Origin: Arcanobacterium phocisimile
Lineage (GTDB): Bacteria > Actinomycetota > Actinomycetes > Actinomycetales > Actinomycetaceae
NCBI RefSeq assembly: GCF_016904675.1
Contig: NZ_CP070228.1
Coordinates: 186,001 to 250,000, forward strand
Length of the DNA stretch: 64,000 nucleotides
Direction: 5' to 3'
A program made the position numbers and the translations under genes. The number at the start of each line of letters is the position of its first letter. Positions within the stretch are counted from its first letter, which is position 1. Shown here piece after piece: positions 18,490-28,417 of this stretch. Under the pieces are notes generated by a model, which saw only the letters and a program-made list of their open reading frames with translations, did not search any database and was not told where the DNA came from.

Positions 18490-19001
18490 CTGTTGAGGTG
18501 GGCAATTTCGATATTTAGTGCGGTAGCGAACGCCGTCCAGCCAGCATATGGAATGAGGGCTACACCAGCGGCTGGGCAGACCTTTCCGGCACGATACGCT
18601 AAGTGTATTGAGGATGAGGCCAACAACGTGATTTCTGCGGCAGAAAGCCAATTGTCTCGAACGTTCCAGTAAAGGGCACTCCAGGTGGCGTTCAGTGCGA
18701 GGTTGACGCCGAGGGCGCGCTTGAATTTGCGGCGCTCGCGATGGATTCTGGCGAGTTCTTCAGGATCGTCGTGAGCCTCGTCTGCCTGGTTATCCAATTT
18801 AGTTAAAACAGCAGCTGAGGCACCTGCGATCGAGGCGTAGAGTGCTGACCATGCGATGGGAAAGACTTCTTCTGGTGGTTGCCATGAAGGTTTAAGTTGC
18901 GTCTTGTTCCACAATGTGTCGGTATTTGTGGCGTAGGATGCGATTCCGGCTGCGAGGCCGGTGACCGCGGTTGTTTTAATAATGTTTTTCAGTAGTCCCA
19001 T
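18486..19001 (-). CDS. TspO/MBR family membrane protein
   Basis: A 171-residue tryptophan-rich sensory protein with five likely membrane helices. It binds tetrapyrroles or cholesterol-like ligands in other bacteria. The family block LKPSWQPPEEVFPIAWSALY is present, as is the later ALNATWSALYWNVRDNW. A longer loop than usual (about 40 charged residues, NQADEAHDDPEELARIHRERRKFK) lies between helices 2 and 3. The frame extends to 19133, but ATG 19001 gives the standard N terminus and avoids overlap with the divergent gluQ start. Confidence 0.85.
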   Translation of the reverse strand: MGLLKNIIKTTAVTGLAAGIASYATNTDTLWNKTQLKPSWQPPEEVFPIAWSALYASIAGASAAVLTKLDNQADEAHDDPEELARIHRERRKFKRALGVNLALNATWSALYWNVRDNWLSAAEITLLASSSIHLAYRAGKVCPAAGVALIPYAGWTAFATALNIEIAHLNS

Positions 19002-19058
19002 GACTCTAGTCTTATCACTATAATGAGTGAGTACTGATGTTTTAGCTGTTAGCAGAGA

Positions 19059-20069
19059 ATGATGAACGAGGAAACTAGCGTAGGTTGTGAGGGGTTGGGC
19101 AGGTTTGCACCGTCGCCGACGGGGGACTTCCACCTAGGTAACTTGCGTACAGCGTTGTTGGCGTGGGCGTTCGCGCGCCATAGTGGGCGCGGATTTCATA
19201 TGCGGATGGAAGATCTAGATGAGCGTTCGCGTCCGCCGTTTGTCGATTCGCAGCTGCGTGATCTGGAAGCTTTGGGTGTTGACTGGGATGGTCCGGTTGT
19301 CTTCCAAAGTCAGCGCTTGAACCGCTATGCCGAGATTTTTGACCAGATGATGAAAGCTGGTCAGCTTTATGAATGTTATTGCACGCGCAAAGAACTTGCA
19401 GCGGTGGCCTCGGCTCCACATCGACCTCCCGGTTCATATCCGGGTACCTGTCGGGATTTGTTGCCAGAGCAGCGGCAGGCGGGCCGGGAAAAGTTAGCGT
19501 CGTTGAATCGTGGGCCAGCTTTTCGGTTGGCGGCGAACGACGTCGAAGGTGACGTTGTAGATCGCCAGTGCGGTAGCTACCGGGGTGCAATTGACGATCT
19601 GGTGATTCGTCGTGGAGACGGGGTTTATTCGTATAACTTTGTTTCGGTGGTTGACGACGCCGAATTCGGGGTGACGCAGATTGTACGTGGTGATGATTTG
19701 TTGCCGTCAACGCCGCGTCAGGTTTATCTCCAACACGTCTTGGGGTATGCCACGCCTGAATATGCTCACGTTCCGTTGGTACTGAACAGTCAAGGTGCGC
19801 GGTTGGCTAAACGTGATGGTGCGGTGACGATAGCGCAGCTGGCTGAGTTTGGTTGGGAAGTGGGCGATATTATCTCGCTACTTGCAACATCGTTAAAAAT
19901 GCGGATCAGTAGTCTAGGGGTTTCAGAAATCCGTTCTGCTACTGAGTTTTTAGCCGCGTTCGATCCCGCGGCGCTTCCCCGATCGCCGTGGATGGTTGAT
20001 GTGGATAGCCTAACGGCCGGGCCAACATCCTTTTTCGCGTCACTGCGAGATATTGAACCCGGCCGGTAG
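19059..20069 (+). CDS. gluQ: Glutamyl-queuosine tRNA(Asp) synthetase GluQ-RS
   Basis: A 336-residue truncated glutamyl-tRNA synthetase paralogue that charges glutamate onto queuosine-34 of tRNA(Asp). It has the class I start GRFAPSPTGDFHLGNLRT with a HIGH-like HLGN, the zinc-ligand pattern CYC...Y...C (residues about 107-128), and a KMSKS-like AKRDG. The anticodon-binding domain of full GluRS is missing, as expected. ATG 19059 is followed at once by a second ATG. It is divergent from tspO. Confidence 0.92.
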   Translation: MMNEETSVGCEGLGRFAPSPTGDFHLGNLRTALLAWAFARHSGRGFHMRMEDLDERSRPPFVDSQLRDLEALGVDWDGPVVFQSQRLNRYAEIFDQMMKAGQLYECYCTRKELAAVASAPHRPPGSYPGTCRDLLPEQRQAGREKLASLNRGPAFRLAANDVEGDVVDRQCGSYRGAIDDLVIRRGDGVYSYNFVSVVDDAEFGVTQIVRGDDLLPSTPRQVYLQHVLGYATPEYAHVPLVLNSQGARLAKRDGAVTIAQLAEFGWEVGDIISLLATSLKMRISSLGVSEIRSATEFLAAFDPAALPRSPWMVDVDSLTAGPTSFFASLRDIEPGR

Positions 20070-20077
20070 GGGACGAA

Positions 20078-20251
20078 TTATTCGTTTCCGAGCTTGGAAT
20101 CGATAACTCCACGGACACTATCGATCTTATCTTCATGCTCGGCGCCGAGCTTATCTTTGGCTACCTCTTCAGCTTTATCTAGCGCCTTATCGGTAAGCTC
20201 TTCTGCTTTATCGCTGTTAAGCGCATCCTTTGCCTTATCAAATAGAGACAT
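20078..20251 (-). CDS. MT0933-like antitoxin family small protein
   Basis: A 57-residue charged helical protein, MSLFDKAKDALNSDKAEE onward, with Lys/Asp/Glu repeats. It matches the MT0933-like antitoxin family (Rv0909 type), whose members start MSLxDKAKDA. AAAGGAGAA lies just before its ATG at 20251, and the stop TTA is at 20078-20080. It is too short for a simple ORF cut-off. No toxin gene is adjacent: gluQ and clpB flank it. It is therefore an orphan antitoxin or has another, stress-linked role. It is divergent from clpB. Confidence 0.72.
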   Translation of the reverse strand: MSLFDKAKDALNSDKAEELTDKALDKAEEVAKDKLGAEHEDKIDSVRGVIDSKLGNE

Positions 20252-20402
20252 CTCTATTCTCCTTTCGGTTTGTCGCTACCATGAGGGCGTTGATTAACGA
20301 CGCTTGTTCCATGTGTAGCATTACCCTCATTCTACTAGGTATTTAGTCCTCAATCTACCTTCTAGATAAATTCTTGCCTTATAGTGGGTCTTGTTAATTA
20401 AA

Positions 20403-20423
20403 CTTGAGTGGAATAGACTCAAC
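20403..20423. promoter_or_regulatory. HAIR operator for HspR, upstream of clpB
   Basis: CTTGAGT-GGAATAG-ACTCAAC matches the HspR operator consensus CTTGAGT-N7-ACTCAAG at 13 of 14 arm positions. It lies about 75 bp before clpB. With the site before dnaK, it makes a two-operon HspR regulon visible in this window. Confidence 0.87.
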
Positions 20424-20497
20424 CTTAGGTACGTTATATGAAGCAGTGAACGGCTAGAACGCGTCAGTTCAGTCGTATTATCAAGGAGTTTATTGAC

Positions 20498-23164
20498 ATG
20501 GATAAGTTAACAACGAAATCGCAGGAGGCGTTAGCTGATGCGATCGACATGGCGATGCGCGCGGGCAACCCGCACGTTGAACCAGCCCACCTTCTCGTCT
20601 CATTACTCAAGCAATCAGGTGGAGTAGCAACGGCGTTACTGGATGCCGTCGGTGTCACTATTGCTGACGTCGTCGAACGCGCCCAAGCGCAACTGGCAAC
20701 TCTGCCAGGAGTCCAAGGCCAAACAGCCTCGCAACCACAAGCCTCACGTAATCTTTCCCTTGTCTTGTCCGATGCTGGGAAAGAAGCAACCGCGCTGGGA
20801 GATGCCTACATATCCACTGAACATTTACTGCTCGCTATCGCTGGCAGTCAAAGCTCCGCGGGCGATATTTTGCGTTCGGCAAACGCGAGTCGTGAACAGC
20901 TCAGCGCAGTTCTGCCGTCGGTACGTGGCTCAGCAAAAGTCACTTCCCCAGATCCTGAAGGTACGTTCAAAGCGCTCGAAAAGTACGGTTCGGATTTGAC
21001 GCAGATGGCGCGCGAAGGAAAACTTGATCCGGTTATCGGCCGAGATTCTGAGATTCGCCGCGTCGTCCAAGTTCTGTCCCGGCGCACGAAAAACAATCCT
21101 GTGCTTATTGGTGAGCCAGGCGTCGGTAAAACTGCAGTTGTCGAAGGGCTCGCACAGCGTATTGTCGACGGCGATGTTCCCGAATCTTTGCGCGGCAAGC
21201 GGCTTATTTCTCTCGACATTGCCGGCATGGTGGCCGGTGCGAAATACCGTGGCGAATTCGAAGAACGCCTCAAAGCCGTACTTCAAGAAATCAAAGAGTC
21301 TGACGGCGAAGTCGTTACTTTCATCGACGAACTGCACACCGTCGTCGGCGCCGGTGGCGGAGCAGATGGGGCAATGGACGCCGGAAATATGCTCAAGCCG
21401 ATGCTGGCACGCGGCGAACTGCGGCTCGTGGGCGCAACAACGCTTGACGAATACCGTGAACATGTCGAAAAAGACCCAGCTCTAGAACGCCGTTTCCAGC
21501 AGGTCTTCGTCGGCGAACCAAGCGTCGAAGATACCATCGCGATTTTGCGCGGAATTGCACCAAAGTACGAAGCACACCACAAGGTCACCATCTCTGACGG
21601 TGCACTCGTGGCCGCGGCTACGCTCTCTGACCGCTATATTTCCGGGCGGCAGCTGCCAGATAAGGCGATCGACCTCGTTGACGAAGCTGCTTCGCGCCTG
21701 CGTATGGAGCTCGATTCGTCACCAGAAGAAATCGACGTCCTGCAACGCCAAGTCGATCGGTTAAAGATGGAGAAGTCCTATCTGGAAGAAACCGATGCAG
21801 ACGACGACGCCTCCGCAGCCGACCGCCTCGAAAAGCTCAACGCTGAACTCGCCGACAAATCCGAAGCCCTCGCTTCGCTGAACGCGCGCTGGGAAGCTGA
21901 AAAAGCTGGCCGGAACAAGGTTGGCGATTTGCGTGTGCGCCTCGACGAGCTGCGTACTGAGTTGGAAAAAGCGATTCGTGAAGGCCGATACGACGACGCC
22001 GGACGGATCCAAAACGGCGACATTCCACAAGTTGAAGCACAGATCGCAGCCGGTGAAGAAGACAAGAACACACTTGTTGACGAAGCACCAATGATCGCGG
22101 AGAAGGTTGACGCGGACGGTATCGCCGATGTGGTCTCTGCCTGGACCGGCATCCCAGTCGGTCGCCTCATGCAAGGCGAAACCGAGAAGCTGCTTCGTAT
22201 GGAAGACGAAATTGCGCGTCGGCTTATCGGCCAGCGTTCGGCAGTGGTCTCTGTAGCGGATGCGGTGCGGCGTTCGCGTGCAGGCATTGCCGATCCGCAG
22301 CGTCCAACGGGTTCGTTCTTGTTCCTTGGCCCAACCGGCGTCGGAAAAACTGAGCTGGCGAAGTCGTTGGCAGAGTTCTTGTTTGACGACGAACGTGCCA
22401 TGGTTCGTATCGACATGTCGGAATATTCCGAGAAGCATGCGGTGGCACGGTTGATTGGTGCACCTCCAGGATATGTGGGGTATGAAGAGGGCGGTCAGCT
22501 CACCGAAGCGGTTCGCCGTCGCCCCTATGGTGTGGTGTTGTTGGACGAAGTGGAGAAGGCACATCCGGAAGTCTTCGATATTTTGTTGCAGGTGCTTGAC
22601 GACGGTCGGCTCACGGACGGCCAGGGACGCACGGTTGATTTCCGGAACACGATCCTGATTTTGACGTCGAACTTGGGTTCGCAATTCTTAACGAACACCG
22701 AGCTGGATCTTGCCGATCAGCACCGGGCAGTGATGGAAGCGGTCCATGCGAACTTCAAGCCAGAGTTCTTGAACCGGTTGGATGATCTGATTATCTTCGA
22801 ACCGTTGAGTGTTGCAGATATTGGCCAGATCGTCGATTTGCAGGTGGCTCAGATGGCGCAACGTTTGGACTCGCGTCGGATTACGCTCGATGTCCGAGAG
22901 GATGCGAAGTCAGTGTTGGCGCTAGAAGGATATGATCCGGCATTCGGTGCACGTCCGTTGCGTCGCTTGATTCAGCGCGAAGTCGGCGATCAGCTGGCAC
23001 GCCTGCTGTTGGCTGGTGACGTCAGCGATGGGCAACGAGTCGTTGTTGAAAGTGCAGACCTCGATACCTCATTCTTCGATCGAGAAACCGGTGAAGTGGT
23101 GCCCGCCAATGGCACGGCGGTGGAGAACGCACACAAGCTGAAGTTGGTTGTTGAGGAAAGCTAA
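20498..23164 (+). CDS. clpB: ATP-dependent disaggregase ClpB
   Basis: An 888-residue Hsp100 chaperone that threads aggregated proteins together with DnaK. The N domain is residues 1-150. The first AAA+ module has Walker [10 protein letters not shown] near residue 205 and Walker [12 protein letters not shown]. The coiled-coil middle domain, about 410-530, distinguishes it from ClpA and ClpX. The second AAA+ module has GPTGVGKTE near 610, and the Clp C-terminal domain ends the protein. No ClpP-binding loop is evident. The start has AAGGAG upstream. A HAIR operator lies about 75 bp before the gene. Confidence 0.97.
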   Translation: MDKLTTKSQEALADAIDMAMRAGNPHVEPAHLLVSLLKQSGGVATALLDAVGVTIADVVERAQAQLATLPGVQGQTASQPQASRNLSLVLSDAGKEATALGDAYISTEHLLLAIAGSQSSAGDILRSANASREQLSAVLPSVRGSAKVTSPDPEGTFKALEKYGSDLTQMAREGKLDPVIGRDSEIRRVVQVLSRRTKNNPVLIGEPGVGKTAVVEGLAQRIVDGDVPESLRGKRLISLDIAGMVAGAKYRGEFEERLKAVLQEIKESDGEVVTFIDELHTVVGAGGGADGAMDAGNMLKPMLARGELRLVGATTLDEYREHVEKDPALERRFQQVFVGEPSVEDTIAILRGIAPKYEAHHKVTISDGALVAAATLSDRYISGRQLPDKAIDLVDEAASRLRMELDSSPEEIDVLQRQVDRLKMEKSYLEETDADDDASAADRLEKLNAELADKSEALASLNARWEAEKAGRNKVGDLRVRLDELRTELEKAIREGRYDDAGRIQNGDIPQVEAQIAAGEEDKNTLVDEAPMIAEKVDADGIADVVSAWTGIPVGRLMQGETEKLLRMEDEIARRLIGQRSAVVSVADAVRRSRAGIADPQRPTGSFLFLGPTGVGKTELAKSLAEFLFDDERAMVRIDMSEYSEKHAVARLIGAPPGYVGYEEGGQLTEAVRRRPYGVVLLDEVEKAHPEVFDILLQVLDDGRLTDGQGRTVDFRNTILILTSNLGSQFLTNTELDLADQHRAVMEAVHANFKPEFLNRLDDLIIFEPLSVADIGQIVDLQVAQMAQRLDSRRITLDVREDAKSVLALEGYDPAFGARPLRRLIQREVGDQLARLLLAGDVSDGQRVVVESADLDTSFFDRETGEVVPANGTAVENAHKLKLVVEES

Positions 23165-23243
23165 CCACACTGAATGCATGGTACGTATCCCAATAGGTGG
23201 ACAGCTGTAGGATTTGTTCGGTCAGACGGGTATGCTCCTACCT

Positions 23244-24713
23244 ATGAAAGATCAGATAAATACAGCAAAAGATTCGGCAGGGGCCAGTGTGGCCTCTGCC
23301 GAATCTGCCGTAAATGGCAAACATGTTCAGCTTAAACGAGGCCTAACTTCTGCCCAGGTATCCATGATTGGACTATCTGGCGCACTCGGCACCGGCCTGT
23401 TTCTCGGCTCCGGATCGGTGATCAGTTTTGGTGGCCCATCCACAGTGTTTGCGTATCTGGCGGCTGGTCTTCTAGCTCTATCTGTTGTGTGGGCGTTGGC
23501 TGAAATGGTGTCGGTCCACCCGGTTCCTGGCGGCCACGGAGCAGTAGCAGCCTCCTACCTAGGCCCATACGGTGGCTACGTTACGCGCTGGAACTTCGCA
23601 GTGACGATGTTAATTGCGGTTGGTGCTGAAGTGACAGCCTCAGCCACCTATCTGCAATTCTGGTTCCCGAGCTTGCCACTGTGGGCCGGTACTGTCCTAT
23701 GCTCGTTGCTGATCGTGGCGTTGAATTTGTTCTCAGTGCATCTCTATGGTTCGAGCGAGTACTGGTTCTCGATGATTAAGGTCATCGCTATCGTTACCTT
23801 CATTGCGCTCGGTTTGGCCCTGGTTCTTGGGCTGTTCCCAGGGGTGGAAGCAATCGGTACTGGTAATTTGACCGAGCACGGCGGGTTCTTCCCTAAAGGA
23901 ATTTCGGGCCTTTTGGCGGCTATCTGTTTAGCTGTCTTCTCCTTCGGCGGTATCGAAAACGTCTCGGTTGGTGCAGCGGAATCCGAGCATCCGGAGCGCG
24001 ACGTTCCACGTGCTGCACACACCATGATTTGGCGTCTGTTGTTGTTCTACGTGCTCGCCATTCTCGTGGTGCTCATGTTGCAACCCTGGACGGAAACTGC
24101 TGGCTCACATGGCACGATTGACGAATCACCATTCGTGCGGGCGCTCGATATTACGGGTGTTTCGGGTGCGGCGCATATTATGAATGCGATTTTGATTGTG
24201 GCTGCGCTTTCGGCGGCAAACGGCTGTTTGTACTCCTCAAGCCGCATGATTCATTCGCTGGCTAATGACCGTCAAGCCCCGAGCTGGGCTGCGGTGACGG
24301 CGAGTAATGGTTCGCCGCGTCGTGCAGTATTGATCGCAATGGTTGGCATGGTGTTAGCTTCTGTGCTGGCAATCGCTAGCCCGGCGAATGCGTTCTTGTG
24401 GCTCTATGGTTGTGCAACGATCGGCATTCTGGTGACCTGGGTGATGACGATGATTACCCACATGGCGTTCCGTGCCAAGCGTAAGGCTGCCGGGTTGCCA
24501 TTGCCTGAGCATCGGTTGTTGGCAGCGAACATTGTTGCGCCTGTGGCGATCGCTGTGTCGGTTGCGATCTTCATTGGGCTCTACTGGCTACTGCCAGTGG
24601 CCTGGTACGCCGGCATTCCATACCTTTGTATCTTGACACTCTCCTACTTGGCGGTGCGTAGTGTGCATTCGATGCACACCCACGATTTACTCGAAGAAGA
24701 TCTTTGTCGCTAA
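23244..24713 (+). CDS. Amino-acid permease (APC superfamily)
   Basis: An amino-acid transporter of about 489 residues with 12 membrane helices, in the AAT/GABA-permease group. The helix-1 motif is SMIGLSGALGTGLFLGSG, and helix 6 carries VFSFGGIENVSVGAAESEHP. Uptake of a neutral or aromatic amino acid by proton symport is likely. The frame is open to a TTG at 23214. ATG 23244 is preferred because TATGCT at 23231-23236 lies 7 bases before it and could be a -10 box giving a leaderless mRNA; no ribosome binding site is seen. Its terminator region appears to have received the IS element that starts 30 bp after the stop. Confidence 0.88.
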   Translation: MKDQINTAKDSAGASVASAESAVNGKHVQLKRGLTSAQVSMIGLSGALGTGLFLGSGSVISFGGPSTVFAYLAAGLLALSVVWALAEMVSVHPVPGGHGAVAASYLGPYGGYVTRWNFAVTMLIAVGAEVTASATYLQFWFPSLPLWAGTVLCSLLIVALNLFSVHLYGSSEYWFSMIKVIAIVTFIALGLALVLGLFPGVEAIGTGNLTEHGGFFPKGISGLLAAICLAVFSFGGIENVSVGAAESEHPERDVPRAAHTMIWRLLLFYVLAILVVLMLQPWTETAGSHGTIDESPFVRALDITGVSGAAHIMNAILIVAALSAANGCLYSSSRMIHSLANDRQAPSWAAVTASNGSPRRAVLIAMVGMVLASVLAIASPANAFLWLYGCATIGILVTWVMTMITHMAFRAKRKAAGLPLPEHRLLAANIVAPVAIAVSVAIFIGLYWLLPVAWYAGIPYLCILTLSYLAVRSVHSMHTHDLLEEDLCR

Positions 24714-24789
24714 ATAGCTTGATAATAATGGGGCTACATGTTATGATCTGCTCCCCAGATGTTGGACAGTTTAAATCATATCCTGTCTG

Positions 24790-25630
24790 TTAGGCTGCAA
24801 GGGCCTGATTCCGGTATTCAATCGGGGTCAGGCCCTTGAGTCGTTCTTGGATACGGTTGTTGTTATACCAGGTGATGTATTGGTCGAGTTGGTCAAGGAA
24901 GTCTTGAACGGAGGTAAAAGAGCTTGGGTGGTAAAACTCGGCTTTGAGGTGACTGAAGAAATTCTCTGCTAAAGAGTTGGCATAACAGTTACCCTTGCGA
25001 GACATTGATTGAACCGCGCCGATATGGTCAAGCTGGTTACGCCACGATACATGCTGGTAATGAAATCCTTGATCAGTATGAACAATCAATCCTGGCTGCG
25101 GGTTTTCCTTGGCAATGGCCTGAGCTAACGACGCGGCTGTGAACGTGGTTGTGGGATGGAAAGCATGCGTGGCAGCGATGATGGTCCCATCGAAGAGGTC
25201 GATAATGGGTGAGAAATAGACTTTCTTACCACACACGCGAAACTTAAGTGATATCTGAGACCCATTTACGATTGACCTGTGCGACACTAAAGGCACGGTT
25301 AAGCACGTTTCGAGCAAGACGATTAATGGTTCCACGGTAGGAGTTATACCGGCGTTTAGGCCGTGTAATACACACTAACTTCTCACGCGCCATGATCTTA
25401 GCAACGAGTTTTTTCGATACCCGCCAACCATCTTTCATCAACGCTAACCGGATACGCCACTGGCCATACCGGCCATGAGCTTGATAGAAAATATTTTTGA
25501 TCACTAGCGCAAGCTCAGCATGTTTATCGCCACGCCCGACACGGGCCTGATGGTAAAAGAACGTTGAGCGAGCAAGCCCGGCAATACGTAGTAAGTCACT
25601 AAAGCGGTAGCGGGACTTGAGATCTGCCAC
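24790..25630 (-). pseudogene. IS3-family transposase orfB, frameshifted (copy 1)
   Basis: The DDE transposase of the element, split into two overlapping frames (25630 to 25244 and 25335 to 24790). The first part has the HTH_21-type region and ends VNRKWVSDIT at a stop. The second frame continues FRVCGKKVYFSPIIDLFDGT and holds the later catalytic residues (VHTDQG, and the Glu in NSLAENFFSHLK). One extra T in ACTTAAG explains the shift: removing it gives a continuous DITKFRV. The same lesion is in copy 2. Unless the site is recoded, the enzyme is inactive. Confidence 0.8.
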
Positions 25631-25704
25631 GACGCGGGTCCGGGTCAGTATTCGTTGCTCATCAAGTCCCTTAATGCTTTTAGGTAAGCATTTTCCGCTT
25701 CTAA

Positions 25705-26127
25705 TTACTCTAAACGGCGTTTGAGCTGATCAAGCTCACTAACTGGCCGGGGTTGATGTGGATCTTTTCTTGGTCGACCCTTTGGTCGAGGACGTAGTCC
25801 GTCTACTCCTTTAGTCCGATAGATCCGAACCCATCTTTCTAATACTTTCGGTGAGGACAAACCCAGTTCCTTCGCAATGGACATCTTTGTTTGCCCGGAA
25901 AGGAACCGCTCAACTACCTGGAGTTTAACCTCGAAGGAATACTGTGAAGGAGTCGGCTTGTGCATGAGAACAAGTCTGCCATGAATACACCACCTCTCCC
26001 ATAGATTCTTTGCAGTTCTCACCCCAACACCTACATGCTTGCTAGCAACATGAGGACCAAAACCAGCCTCAAACAACGAAACCAACTGCTCACGCTGGAG
26101 CACACTCGCCTTACTCGAAGCCAACAT
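25705..26127 (-). CDS. IS3-family orfA, shortened by an in-frame stop (copy 1)
   Basis: The helix-turn-helix DNA-binding partner of the transposase, about 140 residues from the ATG at 26127, which is preceded by AGGGGG. It has two HTH units (FGPHVASKHVGVGVRTAKN and MSIAKELGLSSPKVLERW) and the start of a leucine zipper. Translation stops at TAA after LKRRLE, but the same frame goes on with LEAENAYLKALRDLMSNEY, the usual end of this family. A GAA-to-TAA change therefore seems to have cut the protein. The identical stop is present in copy 2. Confidence 0.78.
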   Translation of the reverse strand: MLASSKASVLQREQLVSLFEAGFGPHVASKHVGVGVRTAKNLWERWCIHGRLVLMHKPTPSQYSFEVKLQVVERFLSGQTKMSIAKELGLSSPKVLERWVRIYRTKGVDGLRPRPKGRPRKDPHQPRPVSELDQLKRRLE

Positions 26128-26386
26128 AAAACTACCCCCTGAAAGAAGGAACCCAATCAACAAGTCCAACTTTCAGGGAGCAGTTCACAGCAACACATTT
26201 GGGCCTATAGCCCCCCCTTTTTGTGGTTTTATTTCATGCAAAAATCCCTAGCATTTCTCGCAATCCTTTCAGGGATTTCCCAGATAAATACCGGGCAAAG
26301 CACCAATTTCTATGATGAATAAAACATTATTGAAAAATGTCGTAACACGCCTTGGAAAACCAAAAATATTTTATATGATACAATCC

Positions 26387-28306
26387 ATGACTTTTAAAAA
26401 ATACGCAACACATTCCGTTCTGAGCCTCATGATTGCCGGAACCGCACTTGTCCACCCTTACGGCGCAGCCTTTGCCGCATCTCCACCTGAACTATCAGCT
26501 CAATGCACCCAAGCTCGAGCCGATGTCGCTTCACACCAAAAGACTCTCGAGACACTCAAAGCGCGCCACAGCGAACTCATGAAGAAACTTGACGCGGAAA
26601 AAGAAGCACGCACTCAGGCCGAGCATAAGCTAGCTGAACTAGAAGCAGTAGCGATGGATAAGAAGGCTGAGATTTCTACAGCTCACCAGCAGATTGAACG
26701 CGCAACTGCGCGGATCGAGGAACTCACTTCTGCTATTGCGCGCCTAGATAACGAAATTGCTGAGCACGCCAAAGCATTAGCGGCCGCTACCCAAGAACTG
26801 GCTAATGCACAGCGCAAACTCGACTCTATTGCCACCGCACACGAACAAGCTCGGGCTAAAGTTGAACAAGCTAACGAGCTAGTGCGTCAAGCACAATCGA
26901 GTGTTGCCAGTGCCGAAAAAGCGCTGCAGGACGAAAAAGAACGCTACACCAGCGCAGTTGCAGAGCAAGCGCGCAGGAGCGCTCAAACCGAACAGGAGCT
27001 AAAGAAGGTCACTGAACAGCTCGCAACCGCACCACAGACTCTTGTCGAACTCAATGACCGGCTCACTAAAGCACAAGCTGAACAAAATAAAGCCACAGAA
27101 CGCCTAAACTTATTACGGAAAGTCAGTGAAGAAAAGGATGAAAAGGCTCGTGACGCAACTAAGGTTCTTGAAGGGGTAGTGGCGCAAAAAGACGAGGAAA
27201 TGGCGTTGAAGAATATGACCGACGCCGAAATTAAGAAGCTTGACGATGAGATTGCAGAACTTCCCCAGATCCCGGAAAACACCCAAAAAGTAGCCGAGCT
27301 TACTGCTCGGCGACAGAGTCAACTACGAATGCGCGAAGGCTACGAAGGAAATATTACTGACCTCAATAACCTAGTTACCAAGATTCGAAGTGATATAGCC
27401 GAACTTGAGGAAGAAATTCGTAAATTTGCTGCCGAAATCCTCGTCGTCGAACAAAAACTACAAACAGCGATCCGCGATGCTGCCCAAGCCGAGCAAGCAA
27501 TTCTCGACCAGCGTTCTACCATCGACGCGCTCACCAAGAACAAAGAGGCACTCGAACGAGAGCTGGCAACATTGGCAGATCCAATCGCCAATAACACCCC
27601 AGACCGTGAACGAGAATTGGAAGCAGCCAAGCAAGCGCTAGCTCCTCTTAAAGCACGCCTGAGCACTGAGCAAGAAAACCTCGATAGCCTTCAACCTACC
27701 TACAATGCAGCATTGGCAGCTAAAGAAGCACGCGAGCGAGACCTCGCTGAGAAAACGCAACATATTGAAAAACTGCGTGAGACACACGGCACGGCCCGTG
27801 CAGACCTAGATAACGTCCGCTTCGAATTAAACAATGCGCGTAAAGCTCACGATGATGCCCTAGCGGAACTAGATTCGCTTCAGCACCAGATTGCAGATGC
27901 GAAAGGATCACTCGATCTCATAGGTGATTCGTCTGCCGAATTAAAGAAGATTGCTAACGAGCTCGAAACTGAACGCATTCTCCATTCTCATTCAGTGAAA
28001 ACTGAAAAAGAAAAATGTGCACCATCAGAGCAAACCCCAAATATGCCAAAGCGGACTGATCCGGCAGACCAAACCCCGAACATGCCAAAGCAGACTGATC
28101 CGGCAGACCAAACCCCAAGCACGCCAAAGCAGACCGGACAGAACCAACCTGGTCAGAAGACGGCGCCAGCCAGAGCTCAACACAACGCTTCGGCTCAACT
28201 CGCCCAGACTGGTGTTGCCTCAGGAGAGGTTTTACTTGGTGCGGGAACGTTGATCGGTATTGGTGCTCTCGCTGCAGGAGTTTCCCGACGTCGTCGTCAA
28301 GGGTAA
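26387..28306 (+). CDS. Secreted coiled-coil surface protein with LAxTG sorting signal (paralogue A)
   Basis: A protein of about 639 residues. A signal peptide (MTFKKYATH..., ending AAFAASPP) is followed by roughly 500 residues of almost unbroken heptad-type coiled coil, rich in Ala, Glu, Lys and Gln. Then come a Pro/Thr/Gln spacer with three near repeats (QTPNMPKQTDPAD type), LAQTG, a hydrophobic helix and SRRRRQG. It should form a long rod fixed to the cell wall, similar in shape to M-like proteins. Sequence identity does not show binding function. ATG 26387 is chosen because it matches the start shared with paralogue B; the frame is open to 26312. It lies between the two inverted IS copies. 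Confidence 0.85.
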   Translation: MTFKKYATHSVLSLMIAGTALVHPYGAAFAASPPELSAQCTQARADVASHQKTLETLKARHSELMKKLDAEKEARTQAEHKLAELEAVAMDKKAEISTAHQQIERATARIEELTSAIARLDNEIAEHAKALAAATQELANAQRKLDSIATAHEQARAKVEQANELVRQAQSSVASAEKALQDEKERYTSAVAEQARRSAQTEQELKKVTEQLATAPQTLVELNDRLTKAQAEQNKATERLNLLRKVSEEKDEKARDATKVLEGVVAQKDEEMALKNMTDAEIKKLDDEIAELPQIPENTQKVAELTARRQSQLRMREGYEGNITDLNNLVTKIRSDIAELEEEIRKFAAEILVVEQKLQTAIRDAAQAEQAILDQRSTIDALTKNKEALERELATLADPIANNTPDRERELEAAKQALAPLKARLSTEQENLDSLQPTYNAALAAKEARERDLAEKTQHIEKLRETHGTARADLDNVRFELNNARKAHDDALAELDSLQHQIADAKGSLDLIGDSSAELKKIANELETERILHSHSVKTEKEKCAPSEQTPNMPKRTDPADQTPNMPKQTDPADQTPSTPKQTGQNQPGQKTAPARAQHNASAQLAQTGVASGEVLLGAGTLIGIGALAAGVSRRRRQG

Positions 28307-28323
28307 AATCACTATCTAAAAGC

Positions 28324-28357
28324 GACAGATACACATAAATGGGGGCTACATGGTTAG
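28324..28357 (+). repeat. Inverted repeat arm flanking IS copy 2 (partner 29802-29832)
   Basis: The left flank (GACAGATACACATAAATG, then GGGGCTACATGGTTAG) and the right flank at 29802-29832 are near-perfect reverse complements. With the IS removed, they would form one long palindrome between the two convergent coiled-coil genes. Its outer part is the shared 3' flank of the paralogues, and its inner GGGGCTACATG part looks like a terminator stem. Confidence 0.8.
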
Positions 28358-28417
28358 TGAACTGCTCCCTGAAAGTTGGACTTGTTGATTGGGTTCCTTC
28401 TTTCAGGGGGTAGTTTT

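Larger units (their letters stand above)
24744..26187 (-). mobile_element. IS3-family (IS150-like) insertion sequence, copy 1
   Basis: A 1444-bp element in minus orientation. Its imperfect terminal repeats begin TGAACTGCTCCCTGAAAGTTGGAC (upper end) and TGATCTGCTCCCCAGATGTTGGAC (lower end). They have the TGnACTGC...GTTGGAC form of IS150-type ends. It carries orfA and orfB. No target duplication is visible (flanks TTA and CAG). Its length and coded proteins are the same as in copy 2 at 28358-29801, which lies in the opposite orientation. The lower flank AATGGGGCTACATGTTA is repeated exactly at the right flank of copy 2. Confidence 0.9.

Noticed and set aside
28342-28357. GGGGCTACATG as the true outer end of the IS
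   Set aside because: The TGAACTGC/TGATCTGC ends match IS150-type termini, give equal 1444-bp copies, and the outer motif is missing at one end of copy 1. It remains an alternative.
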